DNA of 13,505 nt, from NCBI GenBank assembly GCA_903952885.1, contig CAJBHE010000310.1, positions 1 to 13,505 on the forward strand. The letters are read 5' to 3'. The first letter of the stretch is position 1; each line of letters begins with the position of its first letter. The position numbers and the translations under genes are program-made. The notes under the pieces were generated by a model. It was not told where the DNA came from. It made no database searches and saw only the letters and a program-made list of their open reading frames with translations. Origin of the DNA: an uncultured Burkholderiales bacterium. GTDB taxonomy: Bacteria > Pseudomonadota > Gammaproteobacteria > Burkholderiales > Burkholderiaceae_C. Positions 6,580 through 13,505 of the stretch are shown here, in pieces.

Positions 6580-6611
6580 GAGCGCTTGCTTTTAAAGACC
6601 ACAATCCACGC

Positions 6612-7370
6612 ATGGAACTTTTTTTGACCACCTTTGCCTCTGCTTTGGCTGGCTTTGTGGACTCTATCGTGGGCGGCGGCGGATTGATTTTGCTACCCGC
6701 CTTGTTCGCTGCGTATCCAACGACCACCCCCGCCACTTTGCTTGGCACCAACAAAAGTGCGTCGATGTGGGGCACTGGGTTTGCCACTTGGCAGTACAGC
6801 CGCCGCATCCACGTGAGCTGGTCTGCTTTACTGCCAGCAGCCATCTGCACGATGCTGGCCTCCTTTACCGGAGCATGGCTAGTCACGCTGATCTCTCCTG
6901 AGTTTTTGCGACGTTTGCTGCCTATCGTTTTACTGATGGTACTGGTCTACACGCTCGTGCGCAAAGACATGGGCCGACACCATGCACCGCGTTTTCATGG
7001 TCGCGCCGAGTTGCTGGCCACCAGCGCGATTGGGTTGACGATTGGTTTTTACGACGGTTTTTTTGGCCCGGGCACAGGCAGCTTCTTTGTGTTCTTGCTG
7101 GTGCGATGGCTAGGCTACGACTTTCTCAATGCCTCGGTCGCGGCCAAGCTCCTTAACCTGTCCAGCAACATTGCTGCTCTGGTGCTGTTCACCTACAAGG
7201 GCCATGTCTGGTGGCACATGGCTTTGCCACTGGCCATGGCCAATGTGGCAGGCAGCTTACTAGGGACGCGCATGGCCTTGCAACACGGCGCAGGCTTTGT
7301 ACGCGGCATGTTCATCGTGGTGGTAAGTGCGCTGATTTGCAAAACCAGCTTCGACGCGTTTTTACGCTAA
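6612..7370 (+). CDS. TauE/SafE (TSUP) family membrane permease
   Basis: A 252-residue integral inner-membrane protein of the TauE/SafE sulfite-exporter-like superfamily. Its two half-repeats each begin with a diagnostic glycine-rich motif: G-G-G-G-L-I-L-L-P at 21-29 and G-F-Y-D-G-F-F-G-P-G-T-G-S-F at 145-158. Hydrophobic segments at about 5-30, 70-93, 98-116, 132-165, 178-196, 200-220 and 228-246 suggest seven to eight membrane spans. Members export or import small anions such as sulfite, sulfoacetate or other organosulfur compounds; the substrate here cannot be told, as no sulfur-metabolism gene is adjacent. The ATG lies 38 bp after the terminator. No clear Shine-Dalgarno is seen. TTGAGC (6578-6583) with CACAAT (6600-6605) is a possible promoter that would place the transcript start almost at the ATG, a near-leaderless mRNA. 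It converges on mrdA with 6 bp between stop codons. Confidence 0.9.
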   Translation: MELFLTTFASALAGFVDSIVGGGGLILLPALFAAYPTTTPATLLGTNKSASMWGTGFATWQYSRRIHVSWSALLPAAICTMLASFTGAWLVTLISPEFLRRLLPIVLLMVLVYTLVRKDMGRHHAPRFHGRAELLATSAIGLTIGFYDGFFGPGTGSFFVFLLVRWLGYDFLNASVAAKLLNLSSNIAALVLFTYKGHVWWHMALPLAMANVAGSLLGTRMALQHGAGFVRGMFIVVVSALICKTSFDAFLR

Positions 7371-7376
7371 GGGAAA

Positions 7377-9428
7377 TTAACGTGCGGCGCTCGCCGCAGG
7401 TTTTTGCGCCAAGCCAACGCTGGGTGCGGATGCTGCCTTGACTGTTGCGGCCACAACAGGCTCTTCCGCCGCCAGTTCTGATAACTTGGGCGGCCAGGGA
7501 ACACTCGCCACAGCGCGTGCTTTGCCTATGGGGCGCGTGGCTTGGCCCTTTTGCACCGCTTCGATGTCTTCTTGTGAGGGGTACTGGCCCATGATGACGA
7601 AATCAAACACGCGGCGTGCGATGGGCGCTGCATTTTGTGCACCAAAACCAGCGTTTTCCACGACCATGGCCAAGGCTACCTTGGGGTCGTCGGCGGGAGC
7701 AAATGCCACAAACAACGCGTGATCGCGCATACGTTCATCAATATTGGCGGCGTTGTACTTTTCGTTTTGCTTCACCGTGAACACCTGCGCCGTGCCGGTC
7801 TTACCAGCACTCACATACTGCGCGCCCACAAAGCTGGTAGCCGATGTGCCTTCGATGTTCACACCAATCATGCCCTTCTTGATAACTTCCAAGTTTTCAG
7901 GCGTTAGGGGCAATTGACTGATGGGTTCTTTGGCGACTGCGGTAGATACCTTGGTCTCCACGTCCACCACTTCGCGCACCAAATGCGGTTTCATCTTCAA
8001 ACCGTTGTTGGCCACCGTGCCCATGGCGTGTGCAATTTGCAGCATGGTGAAACTGTTGTAGCCTTGGCCAATACCCAGCGAAATGGTTTCACCCGAATAC
8101 CAGCGCTGCTGCTCAGGCTTCTTGTAAGTTGCACGCTTCCACTCGGTCGACGGCAACACGCCGCGCGACTCACCCAAAATGTCGATCCCCGTGATTTGCC
8201 CAAACCCCAAGGGCTTCATTTGGTCATGCATGAGATCAACGCCCATGTCACGCGCCAGCAAGTAATAGTAAGTGTCGCAGGATTCGACGATGGATTTGTA
8301 CATGTCCACCGTGCCATGTCCGCCTTCCTTGTCGTCGCGGAAACGGTGATTACCAAACATAAAAAAACCAGGGTCTGAAATCAGCGTTTTTTCTGTTCGC
8401 TTACCCGTTTGCAACGCCGCCAATGCCATGAAGGGCTTGTAGGTGGAGCCTGGCGGGTAAGTCCCCCGCAGCGCGCGGTTCAGCAAAGGCTTATCCATCG
8501 ACTCGTTCAACGCTGCCCAGTTCTCAGAATCAATGCCATCCACAAACAAGTTGGGGTCGAACGTGGGCTTGCTCACAAAGGCCAGCACCTCGCCCGTCTT
8601 AGGGTCGAGAGCCACCAAAGCGCCACGGCGCTTGCCGTATAGGTCTTCGACCAGCTTTTGCAGCTTGATGTCGATGGACAACACCACACTGTTGCCCGGC
8701 ACTGCTTGGCTGCTGTTAAGGCGTCGAACTGCTCGACCACCCGCTGAGGTTTCCATTTCTTGCACACCCGTGGTGCCGTGCAATTGTTTTTCGTAGCTTT
8801 GCTCAACGCCAAGTTTGCCTATGTAATCGGTCCCACGGTAATTACCCGCGTCTTCTGACTCTTCAATCTTGCCTTTTTCAGAGGGGTTGATGCGACCGAT
8901 ATAACCAATCACGTGGCTTGCCAACTGGTTATAAGGGTAGTTGCGGAACAAACGCGCGCGAATTTCAACACCTGGGAAACGGTATCGCTGGGCCGCAAAA
9001 CGTGCCACCTCTTCATCGGTCAATCGGTTACGAATGGGCACCGATTCAAAGCTCTTGGATTCACTGATCTGCTTTTTAAAGCGGCGTTTATCACGCGCTT
9101 GAATGTCTATCACGCCTGACAATTGCTCAATCACTTCTTCCAAGGGCGCTATCACCTTAGAAGCTGTGATTTCAAGCGTGTAGGCCGAGTAGTTGGTGGC
9201 CAACACGACGCCGTTGCGGTCCATGATGACGCCGCGGTTGGGCACAATAGGCACGATAGCTGTGCGGTTGTTTTCAGCTTGTGCATTGAACTCGCGGTAG
9301 CGCACCACTTGCAAGTAAAACAAACGCGAGGCCAACAAGCCAAACAACAACAAAATCGACACCGTCACCACCAACATGCGCGATCTGAATCGGCGCAGGT
9401 CGGACTCGATGTCGCGAATCACACTCAT
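7377..9428 (-). CDS. mrdA: Penicillin-binding protein 2 (elongasome transpeptidase)
   Basis: A 683-residue class B penicillin-binding protein that cross-links peptidoglycan during cell elongation, anchored in the inner membrane with its catalytic domain in the periplasm. A short cytoplasmic tail is followed by one membrane helix (about 17-40), the dimerisation/pedestal domain (N-R-G-V-I-M-D-R-N-G at 64-73) and the transpeptidase domain. The three active-site motifs are present: S-T-Y-K at 328-331 (nucleophile Ser328), S-C-D at 383-385 and K-T-G at 543-545, at nearly the same positions as in E. coli PBP2. The tail after about 655 is rich in Ala, Val, Pro and Lys and looks disordered. The ATG overlaps the mreD stop by 4 bp (ATGA, 9425-9428), so translation is likely coupled. 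Its usual partner rodA does not follow; the next gene converges 6 bp away. Confidence 0.96.
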   Translation of the reverse strand: MSVIRDIESDLRRFRSRMLVVTVSILLLFGLLASRLFYLQVVRYREFNAQAENNRTAIVPIVPNRGVIMDRNGVVLATNYSAYTLEITASKVIAPLEEVIEQLSGVIDIQARDKRRFKKQISESKSFESVPIRNRLTDEEVARFAAQRYRFPGVEIRARLFRNYPYNQLASHVIGYIGRINPSEKGKIEESEDAGNYRGTDYIGKLGVEQSYEKQLHGTTGVQEMETSAGGRAVRRLNSSQAVPGNSVVLSIDIKLQKLVEDLYGKRRGALVALDPKTGEVLAFVSKPTFDPNLFVDGIDSENWAALNESMDKPLLNRALRGTYPPGSTYKPFMALAALQTGKRTEKTLISDPGFFMFGNHRFRDDKEGGHGTVDMYKSIVESCDTYYYLLARDMGVDLMHDQMKPLGFGQITGIDILGESRGVLPSTEWKRATYKKPEQQRWYSGETISLGIGQGYNSFTMLQIAHAMGTVANNGLKMKPHLVREVVDVETKVSTAVAKEPISQLPLTPENLEVIKKGMIGVNIEGTSATSFVGAQYVSAGKTGTAQVFTVKQNEKYNAANIDERMRDHALFVAFAPADDPKVALAMVVENAGFGAQNAAPIARRVFDFVIMGQYPSQEDIEAVQKGQATRPIGKARAVASVPWPPKLSELAAEEPVVAATVKAASAPSVGLAQKPAASAAR

Positions 9429-9955
9429 AGAGGGCGATTCAAATCAGGGCTGGGTGCGCGACGCTGCGGCGCCAGCAATAACACGCTGACCAAAGGCCAC
9501 AAAACAGCCTCAAAAAGCGGCGCTAAAAAAATCATCCAGCCAGGAAACAAGGCGCCCGACATCATGCGCACGGTTAACTCCAAGGCATGCACCAGTGCAA
9601 ACAAGGGCAACACCTGCATGGCCTGGGAAGGAACCGTGAACCACAACAAACGGCGGTGAACCATGACGGCTAGAAAGCCCAAAGCGGTGTAACTCATCGC
9701 ATGCTGCCCCAACAAGGCCGCTTGATGCACATCTGTGGCAACGCCAAAAAAGAAAGCCACACCAATCCCCACCAAACGAGGCTGATGCACGCACCAAAAC
9801 AGCAAGACCAAAGCCAAGAAGTCAGGCATCCAAGATGCATTGCCCACCAAGCTGATGTTGACCACCATATTGGCAAACAAGGCCGCAATCAGAGTCAACA
9901 AAACAAACAAAGGATTAGCTGGTAACAACAGCTGTTGGCCACGCGGCATGATCAT
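9425..9955 (-). CDS. mreD: Rod shape-determining protein MreD
   Basis: A 176-residue, mostly hydrophobic inner-membrane protein at the usual MreD length. About five membrane segments are visible (roughly 14-35, 44-60, 63-80, 108-128 and 138-162), with a basic, proline-containing C-terminal tail. MreD is part of the MreBCD/RodA/PBP2 elongation complex that keeps the rod shape; its sequence is poorly conserved, so the call rests on hydropathy, the P-D-F-L-A-L-V-L-L-F-W and D-V-x-x-A-x-L-L-G-Q motifs, and above all its position between mreC and mrdA. The start ATG at 9955 overlaps the mreC stop as ATGA (9952-9955); a second ATG two codons later (9949) is also possible. The downstream overlap with mrdA is also ATGA, giving a tightly coupled three-gene run. 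Confidence 0.93.
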   Translation of the reverse strand: MIMPRGQQLLLPANPLFVLLTLIAALFANMVVNISLVGNASWMPDFLALVLLFWCVHQPRLVGIGVAFFFGVATDVHQAALLGQHAMSYTALGFLAVMVHRRLLWFTVPSQAMQVLPLFALVHALELTVRMMSGALFPGWMIFLAPLFEAVLWPLVSVLLLAPQRRAPSPDLNRPL

Positions 9956-10872
9956 CGGCGGGTACCTTTTTGCAAGGCCACTGGCACTTGTTTTTCAAAA
10001 TGCGGGCGAGGCGGCAGCTGATCGCTCAACGGCTCTAAGACCATCACATGACGCGCGCCTTGAACGCGACCCACAGGCTCGCACAAGATGCGGGCAAAGG
10101 CGGTTTCGGCACGGCGCTCGACCTTGGTCACCTTGCCCACCAAGACGCCAGCTGGGTAAATGCCATCCACTCCGCTGGTAGACAAAATATCGTCCACTTC
10201 AATGTCAGCGTTGGTCGCCATGAAACGCAGCTCTAACAAAGGTGCCCCCCCCGCTTCGCCATACGCTACGCCCCGTGCACCGGTTCGCGTGTTGAGCACG
10301 GGGATCGAGTGCTCGCGGTCTGTCACCAAGGTCACTTCACTCACCAAGGGCAGCACATGGGTCACTTGACCCAAGATACCGTGCTCGTCCATCACAGGGG
10401 AGCTGGGCTTGATGCCATCCACCAAACCTTTGTTGATGATGAGTTTGCGGGTGTAAGGGTCGGCGGCGTCGTACAGCACCTCGGCCGTCATACCTTTGGA
10501 TTCGAGACGCTTACTCAAACTCAACAACTCACGCAGTTGTTTGTTCTCAAGCGCCAGTTGCTCGACCTGGCCTGAGCGACGCGCTTGCACCAACAACTGT
10601 TCGCGTGCATCACGCTCCGAAGCTTGCGCCACATCACGCGCTTGCATGTATTCGCCCGAATATTCAGCCAGCACCTGCGGGCGCATGGCCAACCACTGTA
10701 CTGGATACAGCGCCACAGACAAAGTAGCACGCAAAGGCTGCGTCACCCCAAACCGCACATCCGCCACCATCAACAGCACAGACAAGGCACTGAAGAAAAG
10801 TAATTTAGAAACGGCGGATGGGCCTTGCTTAAAGAAGGCCGGAGTAGAGTTGTCTAGGGTGCCCAGTGGCAC
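9952..10872 (-). CDS. mreC: Rod shape-determining protein MreC (GTG start)
   Basis: A 306-residue bitopic inner-membrane protein linking cytoplasmic MreB to the periplasmic wall-synthesis enzymes. A short cytoplasmic N-terminus is followed by one membrane helix (about 22-38), a coiled coil (about 70-125, rich in Glu, Gln, Leu and Arg) and the double beta-barrel domain (about 130-275; K-L-I-I-N-K-G-x-x-D-G-I, V-T-D-R-E-H-S-I-P-V and G-I-Y-P-A-G-V-L-V-G-K-V). GTG at 10872 is chosen because P-L-G-T-L-D-N-S-T-P-A-F-F-K-Q-G-P-S is the normal betaproteobacterial MreC start; the frame is open further up but there overlaps mreB and has no MreC-like sequence. Only 4 bp separate it from the mreB stop. 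No Shine-Dalgarno is evident, so translational coupling to mreB is likely. Confidence 0.93.
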   Translation of the reverse strand: MPLGTLDNSTPAFFKQGPSAVSKLLFFSALSVLLMVADVRFGVTQPLRATLSVALYPVQWLAMRPQVLAEYSGEYMQARDVAQASERDAREQLLVQARRSGQVEQLALENKQLRELLSLSKRLESKGMTAEVLYDAADPYTRKLIINKGLVDGIKPSSPVMDEHGILGQVTHVLPLVSEVTLVTDREHSIPVLNTRTGARGVAYGEAGGAPLLELRFMATNADIEVDDILSTSGVDGIYPAGVLVGKVTKVERRAETAFARILCEPVGRVQGARHVMVLEPLSDQLPPRPHFEKQVPVALQKGTRR

Positions 10873-10876
10873 TGGG

Positions 10877-11920
10877 TTATTCGCTTGTGAAGATGGAGCC
10901 CAAACGCTCCATACGCTCAAGGGCAAGGCCGCAACCACGCACCACGCAGGTAAGTGGGTCTTCGGCCACCAAGACTGGCAAGCCAGTCTCTTCGGCCAAC
11001 AAACGGTCGAGGTCACGCAACAACGCGCCACCACCGGTGAGCATCATGCCGCGCTCGGCAATGTCTGCACCCAGTTCAGGCGGAGTTTGCTCTAGCGCGT
11101 TTTTTACGGCTGAGACGATGTTGTTGAGGGGGTCTGTCAACGCTTCCAAGATTTCATTCGACGAAATCGTGAAAGAACGAGGCACGCCTTCAGACAAGTT
11201 GCGGCCCTTGACTTCCATTTCCTTGACTTCAGAGCCAGGGAACGCGGAGCCGATTTGTTTCTTGATGGCTTCAGCCGTGGGCTCGCCAATCAACATGCCG
11301 TAATTGCGGCGGATGTAGTTAATGATGGCTTCGTCAAACTTGTCGCCACCCACACGAACGCTGCCTTTGTAAACCATACCGCCCAAGGAGATGACACCCA
11401 CTTCAGTGGTGCCACCACCGATGTCAACCACCATCGAGCCCGACGCTTCGGACACAGGCAGGCCTGAGCCGATGGCGGCGGCCATAGGTTCTTCAATCAG
11501 GTACACCTCTGAGGCGCCAGCGCCCAAAGCGGACTCGCGAATTGCGCGACGCTCCACTTGTGTAGAACCGCAAGGCACGCAAATGATGATTCGCGGGCTA
11601 GGACGAAACACCGAGCGCGGGTGCACCATTTTGATGAACTGCTTGAGCATTTGCTCGGTCACGGTGAAATCGGCGATCACACCGTCTTTCATGGGGCGAA
11701 TGGCTTCGATGTTGCCGGGCACTTTACCCAACATGGCCTTGGCTTCGCGACCTACTGCTTGAATGGTTTTCTTGCCTTGTGGGCCGCCTTCGTGGCGAAT
11801 TGAAACCACCGACGGCTCGTCCAAGACGATGCCTTTGTCACGCACATAAATCAGGGTATTGGCGGTACCCAAGTCAATCGCCAAATCGGTAGAGAAATAC
11901 CGACGAAAAGATCCAAACAT
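10877..11920 (-). CDS. mreB: Rod shape-determining protein MreB (bacterial actin)
   Basis: A 347-residue bacterial actin homologue, full length. It forms membrane-bound filaments that position the elongation machinery. ATP-binding motifs are intact: phosphate-1 D-L-G-T-A-N-T at 16-22, phosphate-2 V-D-I-G-G-G-T-T-E-V at 165-174, E-E-P at 143-145 and the adenosine motif T-G-G-G-A-L-L at 295-301. The N-terminal M-F-G-S-F-R-R-Y-F-S-T-D forms the expected amphipathic membrane-binding start. ATG at 11920 has a good Shine-Dalgarno GAGGA 5 nt upstream (complement of 11926-11930); the open frame further up overlaps gatC and is not MreB-like. It is the first gene of the leftward mreB-mreC-mreD-mrdA operon and is divergent from gatC, the common arrangement in Burkholderiales. 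Confidence 0.97.
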   Translation of the reverse strand: MFGSFRRYFSTDLAIDLGTANTLIYVRDKGIVLDEPSVVSIRHEGGPQGKKTIQAVGREAKAMLGKVPGNIEAIRPMKDGVIADFTVTEQMLKQFIKMVHPRSVFRPSPRIIICVPCGSTQVERRAIRESALGAGASEVYLIEEPMAAAIGSGLPVSEASGSMVVDIGGGTTEVGVISLGGMVYKGSVRVGGDKFDEAIINYIRRNYGMLIGEPTAEAIKKQIGSAFPGSEVKEMEVKGRNLSEGVPRSFTISSNEILEALTDPLNNIVSAVKNALEQTPPELGADIAERGMMLTGGGALLRDLDRLLAEETGLPVLVAEDPLTCVVRGCGLALERMERLGSIFTSE

Positions 11921-11936
11921 GTCTATCCTCAAAGCT

Positions 11937-11970
11937 CGCCCTCGGGCGCGTTCACAAAGGCGAGATAATA
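11937..11970 (-). promoter_or_regulatory. mreB leader: probable -10 box and 12-bp palindrome
   Basis: On the minus strand a TATTAT -10-like box (complement of 11965-11970, 5 of 6 to consensus) would start an mreB transcript near 11958 with a leader of about 38 nt. No good -35 box is seen at 16-18 bp. The leader would contain the perfect palindrome CGCCC-GA-GGGCG (11937-11948), a possible hairpin just before the ribosome site. The plus strand of the same bases reads GATAAT (11964-11969), so one AT-rich patch could serve both divergent directions. Confidence 0.35.
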
Positions 11971-11983
11971 CCGCATCACCCGC

Positions 11984-12003
11984 AAACCGCGGGGTTTTTC
12001 CCC
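11984..12003 (+). promoter_or_regulatory. Alternative hairpins in the gatC leader
   Basis: AAACC (11984-11988) pairs with GGTTT (11993-11997), and alternatively GGGG (11991-11994) pairs with CCCC (12000-12003) around TTTTT. The second structure ends 8 nt before the gatC ATG, where a Shine-Dalgarno would normally lie. The two stems exclude each other, so an effect on gatC translation is conceivable but not shown. Confidence 0.3.
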
Positions 12004-12011
12004 ATCTATGT

Positions 12012-12317
12012 ATGTCACTGAATGACCAAGACATCAGCCGCATCGCCAACCTGGCCCGGCTAGAGCTCCAGCCTGAAGAACAGGCACGCATGCTTCACAA
12101 AATCAATGACTTCTTCGCCATCGTTGCGCAAATCAGCGCCGTCGACACCACAGGTGTGTTGCCCATGGCGCACCCCGTAGATGCCATGCAAGGCGCACAC
12201 ATCGAACTGCGCCTGCGCCCCGACGTGGCCAGCGAGCCCAATCAACGCGACCTGAACCAACAAAGCGCGCCCGCTGTGGAACGTGGTTTGTTCTTGGTTC
12301 CCAAAGTGATTGAGTAA
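12012..12317 (+). CDS. gatC: Asp/Glu-tRNA(Asn/Gln) amidotransferase subunit C
   Basis: A 101-residue GatC at the usual length. GatC is the small clamp subunit that wraps around GatA and GatB in the GatCAB complex, which amidates misacylated Glu-tRNA(Gln) (and Asp-tRNA(Asn)) in organisms lacking the matching synthetase. Typical features are the N-terminal helix I-A-N-L-A-R-L-E-L-x-x-E-E, the middle V-D-T-T-G-V-L-P-M-A-H-P segment, and the C-terminal L-F-L-V-P-K-V-I-E. ATG at 12012 is chosen because family similarity begins there (S-L-N-D-Q-D-I); the frame is open upstream but antisense to mreB. No Shine-Dalgarno is visible; instead a G/C hairpin lies just upstream. gatA begins 10 bp after its stop, so the two are one operon. 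Confidence 0.95.
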   Translation: MSLNDQDISRIANLARLELQPEEQARMLHKINDFFAIVAQISAVDTTGVLPMAHPVDAMQGAHIELRLRPDVASEPNQRDLNQQSAPAVERGLFLVPKVIE

Positions 12318-12327
12318 GGCAGCCACC

Positions 12328-13505
12328 ATGACCCAAACTGTGACCCCATTGCACAACATGACCGTGGCCCAACTGGCCCAAGCACTAAAAACCAAGCAAG
12401 TCAGCGCCGTTGAAGTAACCACCGCCTTTTTGGCGCGTGCAGGCGGCAACCCGCACAACGCCTACCTAGACATCGACAGCGAAGTCACACTGGCTCAAGC
12501 CCAAGCCAGCGATGCACGCATTGCAGCTGGCACAGCCGGCGCGCTGGAAGGCGTGCCGATTGCGCACAAAGATGTGTTCGTCACGCGCGACTTTGCCACT
12601 ACCGCTGGCTCCAAAATCTTGAGCGGCTACCGCTCGCCGTTTGATGCGACCGTGGTGCAAAAGCTCAGCACCTTTGCCGATGGCACTGTGGGCGCTGGCA
12701 TGGTAACGCTGGGCAAAGTCAACTGCGACGAGTTCGCCATGGGCTCTGCCAACGAAAACTCCGCCTACGGTGCGGTGACCAACCCTTGGGACACCTCGCG
12801 TGTTCCAGGCGGCTCATCGGGCGGCAGCGCTGCCGCTGTGGCCGCGCGTTTGGCCCCCGCTGCGACGGGCACTGACACCGGCGGCTCCATCCGCCAACCT
12901 GCCAGCTTTTGCGGCATCACCGGCATCAAGCCGACCTATGGCCGCGCGTCGCGCTACGGCATGATCGCCTACGCGTCTAGCCTCGACCAAGCAGGCCCCA
13001 TGGCCCGCACAGCCGAAGACTGCGCGTTGTTGCTGTCAGCCATGTGCGGTGCTGACCTGGACCGTGACTCGACCTCTCTCGATGTACCTGCTGAAAACTT
13101 CTCAGCCAAGTTGGGCGACAGCATGGCGGGCTTGCGCATTGGCATCCCCAAAGAGTTTTTTGGCGAAGGCCTCGCTGCTGATGTGCGCAAGGCAATTGAA
13201 GCCGCGCTCAAAACGCTAGAAGCCCAAGGCGCCAAGCTCGTACCTATCACGCTGCCGCGCACCGAGCTGGCCATTCCCGTGTACTACATCATTGCGCCCG
13301 CCGAAGCCAGCTCGAACCTGAGCCGCTTTGATGGCGTGAAGTTTGGCCACCGCGCTTCAGCGTACACCGACCTCGTGAGCATGTACAAAAAGACCCGTTC
13401 TGAGGGCTTTGGTGAAGAGGTCAAACGCCGCATCATGACCGGCGCCTATGTGCTGAGCCACGGCTATTACGACGCCTACTACCTGCAAGCCCAAAAAATT
13501 CGTCG
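12328..13505 (+). CDS. gatA: Asp/Glu-tRNA(Asn/Gln) amidotransferase subunit A, N-terminal 392 codons
   Basis: The frame is open from ATG at 12328 to the right edge (392 complete codons; full GatA is near 490, so roughly the last fifth is missing). GatA is the amidase subunit that frees ammonia from glutamine for transamidation on GatB. The amidase-signature triad is complete: Lys81 (A-H-K-D-V-F), cis-Ser163 (P-G-G-S-S-G-G-S) and nucleophile Ser187 (T-D-T-G-G-S-I-R-Q-P-A). The Ser-Ser spacing of 24 matches characterised GatA. The substrate-channel region P-T-Y-G-R-A-S-R-Y-G-M-I and L-D-Q-A-G-P-M-A-R follow as expected. A weak AAGG lies 8 nt before the ATG, and the 10-bp gap to gatC indicates co-translation. 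gatB would be expected beyond the window. Confidence 0.96.
   Translation, partial: MTQTVTPLHNMTVAQLAQALKTKQVSAVEVTTAFLARAGGNPHNAYLDIDSEVTLAQAQASDARIAAGTAGALEGVPIAHKDVFVTRDFATTAGSKILSGYRSPFDATVVQKLSTFADGTVGAGMVTLGKVNCDEFAMGSANENSAYGAVTNPWDTSRVPGGSSGGSAAAVAARLAPAATGTDTGGSIRQPASFCGITGIKPTYGRASRYGMIAYASSLDQAGPMARTAEDCALLLSAMCGADLDRDSTSLDVPAENFSAKLGDSMAGLRIGIPKEFFGEGLAADVRKAIEAALKTLEAQGAKLVPITLPRTELAIPVYYIIAPAEASSNLSRFDGVKFGHRASAYTDLVSMYKKTRSEGFGEEVKRRIMTGAYVLSHGYYDAYYLQAQKIR

Noticed and set aside
6471..6593. Short open frame starting ATG-GCG-TTC after the dyad
   Set aside because: It has no ribosome site of its own, runs straight through the strong terminator, and its Arg/Ser-rich product looks non-coding.
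10873..11034. N-terminal extension of the mreC frame into mreB
   Set aside because: It overlaps conserved mreB sequence and lacks MreC-like residues; the family start matches GTG at 10872.
11921..12091. N-terminal extension of the mreB frame
   Set aside because: It would run through gatC and its control region; MreB begins at M-F-G-S-F-R-R with a good ribosome site.

Overview
The window reads as ordinary chromosome of a betaproteobacterium, most likely Comamonadaceae (Limnohabitans/Rhodoferax/Curvibacter-like). This rests on the divergent gatCA / mreBCD-mrdA arrangement typical of Burkholderiales, moderately high GC, and protein sequences that look Comamonadaceae-like from memory; no database search was possible. 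There is no sign of phage, insertion sequence, CRISPR array, rRNA or tRNA.

Layout. 1-311: the 3' end of hemB (haem synthesis). 350-1033 (-): a dienelactone-hydrolase-family enzyme. 1148-1894 (+): a YgfF-like short-chain dehydrogenase with a TTG start. 1906-2856 (-): a LysR-type regulator, divergent from 2963-4474 (+), mmsA (CoA-acylating (methyl)malonate-semialdehyde dehydrogenase), which is followed by 4667-6388 (+), a GMC-family FAD alcohol dehydrogenase. A 223-bp gene-free stretch then holds a 30-bp dyad, an orphan Shine-Dalgarno-like sequence and a strong intrinsic terminator. 6612-7370 (+): a TauE/SafE-type membrane permease. 7377-11920 (-): the cell-elongation operon mreB-mreC-mreD-mrdA. 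12012-13505 (+): gatC and the first 392 codons of gatA (Gln-tRNA amidotransferase), divergent from mreB.

How the genes fit together. The most interesting unit is LysR - operator - mmsA - GMC dehydrogenase. This gene set matches the known 3-hydroxypropionate catabolic loci (HpdR/HpdH/MmsA type): the GMC enzyme would oxidise 3-hydroxypropionate to malonate semialdehyde, and MmsA would convert that to acetyl-CoA. The divergent promoter region holds a perfect 10-bp inverted repeat, TTGATTGTTC-N8-GAACAATCAA, whose centre lies about 65 bp upstream of the predicted mmsA start of transcription, the classic LysR-regulator site. The mre/mrd genes are tightly coupled (4-bp gap, then two 4-bp ATGA overlaps) and build the elongasome; rodA, often found next to mrdA, is not adjacent here. 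No wholly new system is evident. The parts least explained by known genes are the 15-bp perfect inverted repeat between mmsA and the GMC gene and the gene-less dyad/SD/terminator unit at 6398-6579.
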